Shown: positions 54,754-62,154 of the stretch, piece after piece
How positions within the stretch are numbered: position 1 is the first letter of the stretch
Layout of the letters: every line of letters begins with the position of its first letter
Assembly (NCBI GenBank): GCA_017508195.1
Contig: JAFVZL010000032.1
Span: 1 to 62,154 of the forward strand
DNA from: Clostridia bacterium
GTDB lineage: Bacteria > Bacillota > Clostridia > Oscillospirales > CAG-272
DNA: 62,154 nucleotides
Direction of reading: 5' to 3'
Notes under the pieces: model-generated
Databases searched by the model: none
What the model was told of the DNA's origin: nothing
The model's input: only the letters and a program-made list of their open reading frames with translations
Made by a program: the position numbers and the translations under genes

Positions 54754-55308
54754 TTAGATCTCCATGATCTCCTTCGTTTTAGCTGCGGTAACGGCGTCGA
54801 TCTCCTTTACGTACTTATCGGTGAGATCCTGAACGCTCTTCTCGCTTGCCTTTGCCTCGTCCTCGGTCATCTCGGAATTCTTCTTCTGAGTCTTGATAGC
54901 ATCGGTAGCATCTCTTCTGATGTTACGGATAGCGACCTTAGCATCCTCGCCCATCTTGGAGATCTGCTTCGAGAGCTCACGACGGCGCTCCTCGGTCGTC
55001 GGGGGGAAGGAAAGACGGATAACCGAGCCGTCATTCTGCGGATTGATTCCGAGGTCGGAGGTGAGAATAGCCTTCTCGATGCCCTTCATAGCAGACTTAT
55101 CCCATGCGGTGATGGTGATGGTGCGCGCATCAACTACCTTGATCTCCGCGATAGAGGAAATAGCTGTGGGAGAGCCGTAATAATCAACGTTTATTCTCTT
55201 AAGAACGTCGGGATTTGCTCTGCCTGCTCTGATGGTGGAAAGGTTGTCGGTGTAAGACGCGATGGTCTTCTTCATTCTGGTTTCATAATCTCTGGTATCA
55301 AGCTTCAT
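54754..55308 (-). CDS. frr: ribosome recycling factor
   Basis: 184 residues, the standard length. It splits post-termination ribosomes with EF-G. RAGRANPDVL near the N-terminus, RLSFPPTTEERRRELSKQ and NIRRDATDAIK are conserved. GGAG precedes the ATG. Follows pyrH by 39 bp. Confidence 0.97.
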   Translation of the reverse strand: MKLDTRDYETRMKKTIASYTDNLSTIRAGRANPDVLKRINVDYYGSPTAISSIAEIKVVDARTITITAWDKSAMKGIEKAILTSDLGINPQNDGSVIRLSFPPTTEERRRELSKQISKMGEDAKVAIRNIRRDATDAIKTQKKNSEMTEDEAKASEKSVQDLTDKYVKEIDAVTAAKTKEIMEI

Positions 55309-55347
55309 AACTGATCTCCCTATTTAAGTATATGTATTTTTTATAAA

Positions 55348-56046
55348 TTATTCGGGTGTGACTACCGTTCCGAGAGTCTCTCCGCGAACGGCTTTAAGAA
55401 TATCCTCGGGGTCTTTGAGCCCGAAGACGCGTATCGGCATTCCCGTCGAGAGACAGAACGCAGTAGCGGTGGCATCGATAGCCTTTAAGTTAAGCGCAAG
55501 AACGGTCGATGCCGCTACCTCCTCGAGCTTCTCTGCCGTCGGATCTACTCTCGGATCTGCAGTGTAGATATAATCAATGTTTTTAGCCATGAGCATAGCA
55601 TCGCAGCCCATCTCGGCAGCTCTCACCGCACCCGTGGTGTCGGTCGAGAGGAAAGGAATACCGAGTCCCGCACCGAGGACGACTATTCTGCCGGCCTCAA
55701 GATGTGCCTTCGCAGCCTCTGCCGAATAGGGCTCTGCAAAGGGCGACATGGGCACTGCGGTCATGACCGCGGCTCCTACTCCCGCCCTGATTATTGCATC
55801 CTTCAAGCAAATTGCGTTGATAACGGTAGCGAGCATACCCATTCTGTCAGCATCGGTACGATCCATACCGCCGCCGGCTCTGCCGCGCCAGATATTACCT
55901 GCTCCGACAACTACCGCGAGCTGATAGCCCTCGCGTGTAGCCTCGCAAAGAGTCTTTGCAACCTCGTCAACGAAGGAATGATCGTAAAGCGAGCCCGAAC
56001 CGTTGGAAAGAGCCTCGCCCGAAAGCTTAAGAAGAATTCTTTTCAT
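55348..56046 (-). CDS. pyrH: uridylate kinase
   Basis: 232 residues. It phosphorylates UMP to UDP; hexameric, of the amino acid kinase fold and regulated by GTP/UTP in Bacillota. LKLSGEAL at the start, GAGNIWRGRAGGGMDRTDADRMGMLATVIN, and TDTTGAVRAAEMGCD. The rpsB-tsf genes that usually precede pyrH are absent; instead the C-terminal transketolase gene ends only 19 bp upstream, so transcription probably comes from the transketolase promoter. Confidence 0.96.
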   Translation of the reverse strand: MKRILLKLSGEALSNGSGSLYDHSFVDEVAKTLCEATREGYQLAVVVGAGNIWRGRAGGGMDRTDADRMGMLATVINAICLKDAIIRAGVGAAVMTAVPMSPFAEPYSAEAAKAHLEAGRIVVLGAGLGIPFLSTDTTGAVRAAEMGCDAMLMAKNIDYIYTADPRVDPTAEKLEEVAASTVLALNLKAIDATATAFCLSTGMPIRVFGLKDPEDILKAVRGETLGTVVTPE

Positions 56047-56065
56047 TTTAACGTCCTCGCTTCAT

Positions 56066-57016
56066 CTATGATTTTTTAAGTGCGACCGCCTCGCGGGCGC
56101 GTTTTGCGATATTCTCTGCCGTGAGACCGTAGATCTCGAGAAGCTCGGGTACCTGACCCGATCTGCCGAACTTATCCTCTACTCCGACACGGAGCATCGG
56201 TACGGGACAAGTGCGGAGCACTACCTCTGCCACCGCTGAGCCGAGTCCTCCTATAACCGTGTGCTCCTCGGCGGTGACGATAGCACCGGTAGCCCGTGCC
56301 GCCTCTGTTATCGCAGCCTCATCAATGGGCTTGACCGTGTGGATGTTAATAACTGCGGCATCAATGCCCTCTGCCTTAAGGATCTCACGAGCCTCGAGTG
56401 CAAGATGCACCATATATCCCGTTGCAAATATCGTAACATCCTTACCGTCAAAGTACTTGACAGCCTTTCCGAGCTCGAACTTATAGTCCGGGATAAGCTC
56501 GGGGGTGATATTGGGAACAGCATACCTGCCAAAGCGCATATAAACGGGGCCGTTTACGTTAAGAGCAGCCTCGACCGCCTGATAGCTCTCGGTAGCATCA
56601 GCAGGACAGATAACGGTCATACCCGGGATCGCACGCATAAGAGCCATATCCTCGATGCACTGATGGGTCGCACCGTCCTCACCGACGGTGATGCCTGCGT
56701 GAGTTGCGCCGATCTTGACGTTGAGGTGGGGATATCCTATGCAATTACGCACCTGTTCGTATGCTCTGCCCGATGCAAACATTGCAAAGCTCGATGCGAA
56801 CACGGGCTTACCCGTCGAAGCGACACCTGCCGCAACACACATCATGTTTCCCTCTGCAATACCGCAGTCAAAGAAGCGATCGGGAAACTTTTTCTTGAAC
56901 ATATTTGTCTTTGTTGCCGCCGCAAGGTCTGCGTCAAAGACGAGGAAGTCATATTTTTCGCCAAGGTCGGCAAGCGCCATACCGTAGCTTTCTCTGGTTG
57001 CCTTTTTCTCTGCCAT
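56066..57016 (-). CDS. transketolase, C-terminal subunit
   Basis: 316 residues from the ATG at 57016 with GAGG nearby. It carries the pyrimidine-binding and C-terminal domains of transketolase: GIAEGNMMCVAAGVASTG (cofactor-activating Glu) and TAEEHTVIGGLGSAVAE. With the preceding gene it forms a two-subunit transketolase, as in many Firmicutes and archaea. Ten bp separate the genes. It acts in the non-oxidative pentose phosphate pathway. Confidence 0.93.
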   Translation of the reverse strand: MAEKKATRESYGMALADLGEKYDFLVFDADLAAATKTNMFKKKFPDRFFDCGIAEGNMMCVAAGVASTGKPVFASSFAMFASGRAYEQVRNCIGYPHLNVKIGATHAGITVGEDGATHQCIEDMALMRAIPGMTVICPADATESYQAVEAALNVNGPVYMRFGRYAVPNITPELIPDYKFELGKAVKYFDGKDVTIFATGYMVHLALEAREILKAEGIDAAVINIHTVKPIDEAAITEAARATGAIVTAEEHTVIGGLGSAVAEVVLRTCPVPMLRVGVEDKFGRSGQVPELLEIYGLTAENIAKRAREAVALKKS

Positions 57017-57026
57017 TGTCCTCACC

Positions 57027-57866
57027 TCACTTAAGCTCCTCTGCGATCCTCATAAGATCGGCGATAGCCACCTTGTAAAGATCCTCCTTGGGAGCCTGAC
57101 CGTGCCACTCGCACGCATTTTCCATGTAGGATACGCCCTTGCCCTTGATCGACTTTGCAATTATGACTGTGGGCTTGCCCTTTACTTCCCTAGCCTCCGA
57201 AAACGCACTCTCGATCTCGGAAAAATCATGTGCATCGATCGTGATAACGTGCCAGCCAAAGGCTCGGAACTTATCATCGTGGGGCGTGGGATTCATGACC
57301 TCGGTGATGGCACCGTCGATCTGCAGGCCGTTGAGGTCAAGGATTGCGACAAGGTTATCGAGCTTGTAGTGTGCTGCGAACATCGCAGCCTCCCAGACCT
57401 GTCCCTCCTCACTCTCACCGTCGCCGAGAACGGCGTAGGTGCGATAGCTCTTTCCGTCAACCTTAGCCGCAAGTGCCATTCCGCACGCAGCCGAGAAGCC
57501 GAGACCGAGAGAGCCCGTAGACATATCTACTCCGGGAACGCACTTCATATCGGGGTGACCCTGTAGACGGGATGCTGTCTTTCTGAGCGTTTTAAGCTCT
57601 TCCTTATCAAAGAAGCCGCGCTCGGCAAGCGTTGCATAGAGCACGGGTGCCGTATGACCCTTCGAGAGAACGAATCTGTCACGATCCGACCAACCCGGCT
57701 CGTCCGGCTTAACATTCAGCTCTTCAAAATAAAGATAGGTCATAATGTCTGCCATCGAGAGCGAGCCGCCGGGATGACCGCAGGCTGCATTGTAAACGCC
57801 TTCGATAATGCCGATGCGAACGTTGTTAGCCAATTGCTTAAGCCTTAGTTCCTTTGTTAAATTCAT
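57027..57866 (-). CDS. transketolase, N-terminal subunit
   Basis: 279 residues. Thiamine-diphosphate-binding domain with GHPGGSLSMADI, LSKGHTAPVLYA and the TPP motif GDGESEEGQVWEAAMFA...NLVAILDLNGLQIDG. ATG 57866 is chosen because GGAGG is 5 nt ahead; a GTG at 57872 abuts that site. First gene of the ten-gene operon, preceded by a strong promoter. Confidence 0.93.
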   Translation of the reverse strand: MNLTKELRLKQLANNVRIGIIEGVYNAACGHPGGSLSMADIMTYLYFEELNVKPDEPGWSDRDRFVLSKGHTAPVLYATLAERGFFDKEELKTLRKTASRLQGHPDMKCVPGVDMSTGSLGLGFSAACGMALAAKVDGKSYRTYAVLGDGESEEGQVWEAAMFAAHYKLDNLVAILDLNGLQIDGAITEVMNPTPHDDKFRAFGWHVITIDAHDFSEIESAFSEAREVKGKPTVIIAKSIKGKGVSYMENACEWHGQAPKEDLYKVAIADLMRIAEELK

Positions 57867-57909
57867 GTTCACCTCCGCGTAATGTGCGCGACAAATTATT
57901 TCACATAAT

Positions 57910-57938
57910 ATTTTACTATATTAAATAGCGGATGTCAA
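57910..57938 (-). promoter_or_regulatory. sigma-A promoter of the transketolase-to-polC operon
   Basis: Minus-strand TTGACA (57933-57938) and TAAAAT (57910-57915), 17-bp spacer, about 45 bp upstream of the first start codon. Confidence 0.8.
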
Positions 57939-58053
57939 GGAAATAATGCAAGCTTCTTCACTTTTTTGGTAAAAGAGCCAAGCTCTTATGCTGTCAATCG
58001 GGCATTTGCATGATAAGAAAGCTTAAGCAGTCGATGAAAGGATGCGGCGGCAA

Positions 58054-58081
58054 TAAAAAAAGCGCCCCGCAATCGGAGCGC
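58054..58081 (-). terminator. terminator of the membrane-protein gene
   Basis: GCGCTCCG/CGGGGCGC stem (58074-58081 with 58062-58069) with an ATTG loop and a run of seven T on the minus strand. Confidence 0.85.
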
Positions 58082-58088
58082 AGAATTA

Positions 58089-58778
58089 TTAGTGTTTTTC
58101 ATTATTTAACTTGCGTGTTTTCACCTGCAAAACGAAGCCGATTATACCTAAAACGAGGGTAAAACTCACAACGGGTAGCCACTTAGCGAGTGAGAACACC
58201 TCGAGTGAGGTGTAGTCCCAGAGTATTTTCACCGACTCGGCAACTCCGTATGCACCGATGACGGCAGTCACAGGGCGCTCAGCCCATTCCCGGAATATAA
58301 ATAAGAGTATAACAAACGCAGCTCCGAGAGAAATACCAAGCAGATAATCGCCCGCAGTATCAGGTATGACGGAACCCGTAATCAGCGGTAAATATACGAG
58401 AAAACCGAACACGGGTATAAGGAAAGCGTAGTAAAGAAGCTTAGATATAAGTGCGGATACGATACCAAAGGAGATACCTGCAATGATGGGAGAGATTAGG
58501 ATCGGCTCGGATAACGAAAGGATCCACGCAGCGCCCGTAATATATCCCAGCACGAAAAACAAGACAAAATTAAAGAAGCCTATCATTCTCTGCCCGAAAA
58601 AGGTAAGCATAAGAAAGAATATTATAAGCAGAGTACCGAGTACTTTGGGATCAAGCATCCCGATAACGGGCTTTACCGCACTGCTTTCGCCAAACCAAGT
58701 GAAAAATAACGACAGACGTTCACCAAGCTCGCTGATGCTTACCTTGCCTGTAAGCAGCTCCAATAAGTCGAGCGTCAC
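58089..58778 (-). CDS. multi-pass membrane protein, unknown
   Basis: 229 residues from the GTG at 58778, which has GGAGG eight nt upstream; a GTG at 58787 overlaps that site. About seven hydrophobic helices (first at about residue 48, last near 205-225) with small polar links and a short basic tail (KTRKLNNEKH). Glycine-rich helices (IAGISFGIVSALISKLL) recall TMEM198/TM7SF3-like proteins, but this is not firm. Own terminator; no partner gene. Confidence 0.72.
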   Translation of the reverse strand: MTLDLLELLTGKVSISELGERLSLFFTWFGESSAVKPVIGMLDPKVLGTLLIIFFLMLTFFGQRMIGFFNFVLFFVLGYITGAAWILSLSEPILISPIIAGISFGIVSALISKLLYYAFLIPVFGFLVYLPLITGSVIPDTAGDYLLGISLGAAFVILLFIFREWAERPVTAVIGAYGVAESVKILWDYTSLEVFSLAKWLPVVSFTLVLGIIGFVLQVKTRKLNNEKH

Positions 58779-58935
58779 AGCGCTCACCTCCTTTTTATCT
58801 ACAAGTCGGATTTACGCCGCTATTATAGCATAAAAGGCTGATACAAGTCAACGAAAGCCGGCTTTTTCCGCGTCGTTTACTTATCTCATTTTTCGACACT
58901 CTAAATCGCGAACAGCGCACAAAACCCACAAAAAG

Positions 58936-58971
58936 CCCCATAAATGCAAATATTACTTAGCATTTATGGGG
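58936..58971 (-). terminator. terminator of the amino-acid ABC operon
   Basis: Perfect 12-bp stem CCCCATAAATGC/GCATTTATGGGG (58936-58947 with 58960-58971), followed on the minus strand by CTTTTTG. Confidence 0.85.
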
Positions 58972-58978
58972 TAGTTTG

Positions 58979-59764
58979 TTAATATCCCTTTGGGACGTTC
59001 AGGAATGCAATCGTTTTTTCGGATTTCGGATTAACGAGAACCTCATCGGGTGTTCCCATCTCGTCTATGACACCGTCAGCCATAAAGATTACCTTGTCGG
59101 ATACGGCTCTCGCAAACTCGAGCTCGTGGGTTACGACTACCATAGCCCGCTCGGGAGATTTCAGATCCTTTATTACCTTCAGCACCTCTCCCGTAAGCTC
59201 GGGGTCAAGCGATGAGGTAGGCTCATCGAAGCAAAGCACCTCGGGTGAAAGCATGAGCGCACGCGCTATCGCCACTCTCTGCTGCTGACCGCCCGAGAGG
59301 AAGCACGGGTACTTATCCGCCTTTTCGGATAGCCCCACCATCTCGAGCATCTCATCCGCCTGTTGCTCGATCTCGTCGTGTATTTCCTTTTTGTTTTGTC
59401 TGTATTTAGCTTTATCCGACTTTGCGTGGAGAATAGGCGCGAGTGTCAGATTTTCCTTAACGCTGTACTGGGGAAACAGATTAAACTGCTGGAAAACGAG
59501 TCCCATTATATTCTGCACTCCCGGCACGGTTACCGGCTTTCCCGTTTGCTCGTCTATATAAAAAACTCTCTCTCCGTTTACGAGTATCTCTCCCGAATCG
59601 GGTGTCTCAAGGAAGTTGAGGCAGCGAAGGAGCGTTGTCTTTCCGCCTCCCGATGCTCCTATAATACTGAGCACCTCTCCGCCCTCAAGTGTGAAGGATA
59701 CTCCCTTTAAAACCTCGGTCTCACCGAAGCTCTTTCTTAAATCTTTAACCTCTAAAAGTGGCAT
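58979..59764 (-). CDS. polar amino-acid ABC importer ATP-binding protein
   Basis: 261 residues. Walker A GASGGGKTT at 36-44, signature LSGGQQQRVAIARAL and Walker B VLCFDEPTSSLDP, all typical of the GlnQ/ArtP/HisP group. Insert HAKSDKAKYRQNKKEIHDEIEQQ is longer than usual. It powers the next two genes' products. GGAGG lies before the ATG. Last gene of the operon. Confidence 0.94.
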   Translation of the reverse strand: MPLLEVKDLRKSFGETEVLKGVSFTLEGGEVLSIIGASGGGKTTLLRCLNFLETPDSGEILVNGERVFYIDEQTGKPVTVPGVQNIMGLVFQQFNLFPQYSVKENLTLAPILHAKSDKAKYRQNKKEIHDEIEQQADEMLEMVGLSEKADKYPCFLSGGQQQRVAIARALMLSPEVLCFDEPTSSLDPELTGEVLKVIKDLKSPERAMVVVTHELEFARAVSDKVIFMADGVIDEMGTPDEVLVNPKSEKTIAFLNVPKGY

Positions 59765-59773
59765 TTTACCTCC

Positions 59774-60418
59774 TTACGCCTTGTAGTAATCGAGCTTCTT
59801 TTCAAGATAACCGAACAGAAGCGTAAGAATACCAACGAAGGCAAGATAGAATACCGCGGTGTAGAACAAGGGCCACATAAGACCGTACGCCGCAAAATTC
59901 TGTGCCGCCTGAATGATCTCTACTATCATAATTACGCGCGCGAGTGCCGTATCCTTTACGAGTGTGATGACCTCGTTGGACATAGGTGCCATTATTCTCT
60001 TTACTACCTGCATAAGTACTATCTTAAAGAATACCTGAGTGCGTGTGAGGCCGAGAACCTTGCCCGCCTCGTACTGTCCCTTAGGTATACTCTCGATGCC
60101 GCCTCGGTAGATCTCCGAGAAATAGCAAGCGTAATTGATGACGAACGCGACAACGACCGCGCTGAAGCGCGAGAGAATGGGTGTTCCGAACATCATTCCC
60201 GGAACGTAATATATTATGATAACCTGGAGCATCAGCGGTACTCCTCTGATGATCCATACGAATACCTTCACCAAATAGGCAAGCGGCTTAAACTTCGACA
60301 TAGAACCGAAGGATATCACTAAACCTAAAGGAAGCGCTAACACGAGTGTTAGCGCAAATAGAAGGCAGGTATTTCCAAGTCCCGCGATAAGGGACTGTGT
60401 GACTTCCCAAAAGCCCAT
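59774..60418 (-). CDS. polar amino-acid ABC importer permease
   Basis: 214 residues, HisM/GlnP type with about five helices. EAA-like loop QYEAGKVLGLTRTQVFFKIVLMQV and the upstream GVPLMLQVIIIYY motif are characteristic. It starts 22 bp after the binding-protein gene. Confidence 0.93.
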   Translation of the reverse strand: MGFWEVTQSLIAGLGNTCLLFALTLVLALPLGLVISFGSMSKFKPLAYLVKVFVWIIRGVPLMLQVIIIYYVPGMMFGTPILSRFSAVVVAFVINYACYFSEIYRGGIESIPKGQYEAGKVLGLTRTQVFFKIVLMQVVKRIMAPMSNEVITLVKDTALARVIMIVEIIQAAQNFAAYGLMWPLFYTAVFYLAFVGILTLLFGYLEKKLDYYKA

Positions 60419-60440
60419 ATTATTTTCCTTTATTTCTTAA

Positions 60441-61247
60441 TTAGTCGATGCTCTCCATGAGCTTAACAACGTTCTCGAAGCCGTACTCCTCTGCAAGCTC
60501 TGCAAGCTTACCGTTCTCGTTAAGAGTCTTCATAGCTGCGTTTACCTTAGCGGTGAGATCGCTACCGGTCTTGAAGCCTACTGCGTAGATCTCGGATGCG
60601 AGCTGGATATCCTCAACGATAACGAGGTCAGCATAGTCGCCCTGTCCGCAAATGTTCTGTGCAAGAACGATGTCAACTACCGCAAAATCAACGGCACCCG
60701 ACTTAACCTCTGCGAAAGTAGCCATCTGAGTGGTAGCGCCTACGATCTTATCCTCATCGGTAGCGGTCTGCGCATATGCGTCACCTGCACTGCCTGCCTC
60801 AACGCAAGCCTCTTTGCCTGCGAGAGCTGCCTCGTCAGCAAACTCAGCGAGTCTGTCAGCCTTAACTACTACGCACTGCTGGTTAAGCATATAGCCATAA
60901 GAGAAATCAACGAGATCTGCTCTTGCAGTTCCGTCCTTCTCGGAGGAGTTAGCGGTGAAGCCGTTCCAGATACAGTCGATAGCACCCGAGTTAACCTCGT
61001 TATACTTCTGTTCCCAGCTGATCTCAACAAACTTAACCTTCATACCAAGGATCTTTGCAACCTCGGTAGCGAAGTCGGACTCAAATCCGGTCCAGGTTCC
61101 GTCGGCATTCTTTTCGTTAAGGCCGGGGATAATGGTGACGCCGCATACGAGAGTGTCCTCGGGATTGGGGTTCTCGCAGGAAGCGAAGGTGAAGAGCGAT
61201 ACAACGAGCATCGCCATAACAAGTACAAGTGAGAGAATTTTTTTCAT
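60441..61247 (-). CDS. amino-acid-binding lipoprotein
   Basis: 268 residues. Lipoprotein signal peptide with lipobox FASC, mature Cys at residue 24. A family-3 solute-binding fold follows: GFESDFATEVAKILGMKVKFVEISWEQKYNEVNSGAIDCIWNGFT and VCVEAGSAGDAYA. EISW and DCIWNG suit a polar amino acid, perhaps cystine or an acidic or glutamine-type ligand; the ligand is not certain. First gene of the operon. Confidence 0.93.
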   Translation of the reverse strand: MKKILSLVLVMAMLVVSLFTFASCENPNPEDTLVCGVTIIPGLNEKNADGTWTGFESDFATEVAKILGMKVKFVEISWEQKYNEVNSGAIDCIWNGFTANSSEKDGTARADLVDFSYGYMLNQQCVVVKADRLAEFADEAALAGKEACVEAGSAGDAYAQTATDEDKIVGATTQMATFAEVKSGAVDFAVVDIVLAQNICGQGDYADLVIVEDIQLASEIYAVGFKTGSDLTAKVNAAMKTLNENGKLAELAEEYGFENVVKLMESID

Positions 61248-61289
61248 TTTTTTGTCCTTTCAAGGTGCCTTAGCATTTTATCGCTTTAG

Positions 61290-61343
61290 CACTTTAGTTT
61301 ATTAAAGTGTCTTTATTATACACCGTTATATATGGTTTGTCAA
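61290..61343 (-). promoter_or_regulatory. promoter and leader palindrome of the amino-acid ABC operon
   Basis: Minus-strand TTGACA (61338-61343) and TATAAT (61315-61320), 17-bp spacer, a consensus-strength promoter. Just downstream, CACTTTA (61290-61296) and TAAAGTG (61303-61309) form a perfect palindrome, and TTTAGC-type repeats continue to about 61270. It is a candidate repressor site overlapping the early leader. Confidence 0.7.
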
Positions 61344-61431
61344 TAGGTTTTTGAAAAAAATTTAAAAATATTTTTTTGCTAAGCCAAAAATCCGCCTCGC
61401 GCGCGAATATTTGCGCGCGTGCGCGACAAAA

Positions 61432-61477
61432 AAGTAAAGCAAGCATCGGGCAAAAGCTGCCTTATACTTGCTTACTT
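61432..61477 (-). terminator. terminator of the SLOG protein gene
   Basis: AAGTAAAGCAAG (61432-61443) pairs with CTTGCTTACTT (61467-61477) with one bulged A and an inner GGCA/TGCC stem. On the minus strand TTTTTTG follows. Confidence 0.75.
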
Positions 61478-61520
61478 ATAATTATTTAACTTTATAATAC
61501 AAGTTGATTATATATAAATA

Positions 61521-61991
61521 CTACTGCTTATCGAACAAATTATAAACCGTCTTTCCAAGCTCACGAGCCATTCTCACGGTCTGTGCGGCACCCGAGCGCG
61601 GTCTGCCGAGGTAGGCTATCATTATATCACCTCGCTCGGCAAGTAATCTGTTTCTCTCTCTCATGCATCCGTCAGTATATGCATCCGAAACGTAAGTGAC
61701 CGTATCCGCCTGTCCGAGGATATATCCGTACATCTCTCTTTGCGAATAGCTCCAGTTCTTTTCCTGGTCCTTACAGGGTAAGATCAGATGAAGCTCGGCA
61801 TCGGGATGCGTCATACGAAAGAGGATAACCTTCTGTGCCGCGATCGTATCGAAGCCCAGCGCACCCCCGAGGTAAAACCTACGGCAGCCTTTATTATAAG
61901 CGTACTCAATAGCGCGCACGACAAGCGGTCCGATGGTCTCTCTGTGACGGGACTCTATCTCTCTGTGACCCGTAAACGAGCAGCTTTCCAT
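61521..61991 (-). CDS. SLOG/YpsA-like (DUF1273) protein
   Basis: 156 residues. SFTGHRE at the start and GGALGFDTIAA in the Rossmann-like nucleotide-binding loop identify a SLOG-fold protein of the DUF1273/YpsA group; RERNRLLAERGDIMIAYLG continues the pattern. YpsA has been linked to cell-division control in Bacillus; the role here is unknown. GGAGG precedes the ATG and a promoter lies just upstream. Monocistronic. Confidence 0.85.
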   Translation of the reverse strand: MESCSFTGHREIESRHRETIGPLVVRAIEYAYNKGCRRFYLGGALGFDTIAAQKVILFRMTHPDAELHLILPCKDQEKNWSYSQREMYGYILGQADTVTYVSDAYTDGCMRERNRLLAERGDIMIAYLGRPRSGAAQTVRMARELGKTVYNLFDKQ

Positions 61992-62005
61992 AAGTTTTCC
62001 TCCTT

Positions 62006-62034
62006 ATTATATAATAATGATTATAGAATGTCGA
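62006..62034 (-). promoter_or_regulatory. sigma-A promoter of the SLOG gene
   Basis: Minus-strand TCGACA (62029-62034) and TATAAT (62006-62011), 17-bp spacer. Confidence 0.7.
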
Positions 62035-62075
62035 AAAGGCGAAAAAGCCTTTTCGCGGCTGAACCATCAGCCGAA

Positions 62076-62099
62076 CAAAAAGCCCAATGTGGCTTTTTG
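62076..62099. terminator. hairpin near window end, probable terminator of an outside gene
   Basis: CAAAAAGCC (62076-62084) pairs with GGCTTTTTG (62091-62099); T-rich on both strands. It probably ends a minus-strand gene beyond the window. Two smaller hairpins (62035-62054 and 62058-62073) precede it. Confidence 0.55.
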
Positions 62100-62154
62100 T
62101 ATCTATATCATTGAAACAGAAATCGACAAATTTCCATCGCGAAATTTGTTCGCA

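Overview
The window looks like a stretch of chromosome from an anaerobic, low-to-moderate-GC Bacillota bacterium, most likely an uncultured gut-type Clostridia (Oscillospirales/Christensenellales-like; this placement is inference). Grounds: a PolC-type replicative polymerase, the pyrH-frr-uppS-cdsA-dxr-rseP-ispG-polC order, a NifS/NifU pair followed by mnmA, strong AGGAGG ribosome binding sites, textbook sigma-A promoters (TTGACA-17-TATAAT) and genetic code 11 with TGA used as a stop. Most genes lie on the minus strand. No rRNA, tRNA, CRISPR or prophage was seen.

Layout. 1-3.6 kb: a very large secreted beta-rich protein followed by the start of a small protein that runs off the window. 4.0-7.8 kb: arginine biosynthesis operon argG-argH-argF with an ArgR-type operator built into its promoter. 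8.1-9.0 kb: yajC and a small membrane protein. 9.1-15.7 kb: pyridoxamine kinase, murA, an RDD membrane protein, a broken small ORF, a DUF3810 membrane metalloprotease and an ABC exporter pair. 15.7-21.5 kb: DUF5662 protein, M18 and M29 aminopeptidases, an IS200-type element, and a COG2509 FAD-dependent dehydrogenase.

21.6-35.1 kb: a 13.5-kb operon with one promoter and one terminator: a giant secreted solute-binding protein, two pairs of carbohydrate ABC permeases, a beta-propeller/TPR/Yip1 membrane protein and a DUF5696 secreted protein. It has no ATPase. This is the best candidate for a poorly described system: a glycan capture, processing and import machine with unknown substrate.

35.5-45.1 kb: mnmA, nifU, nifS (sulfur transfer to tRNA and Fe-S clusters), ROK glucokinase, an M3-type peptidase lipoprotein, an ABC exporter, a cassette of three translationally coupled unknown small genes, and a 133-bp tandem repeat that can fold into several hairpins. 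45.1-57.9 kb: a ten-gene operon running from split transketolase through pyrH, frr, uppS, cdsA, dxr, rseP and ispG to polC; it joins pentose phosphate flux, the MEP isoprenoid route, undecaprenyl and phospholipid precursor synthesis, ribosome recycling and DNA replication. 58.1-62.1 kb: a multi-pass membrane protein, a polar amino-acid ABC importer (three genes) and a SLOG/YpsA-like protein.
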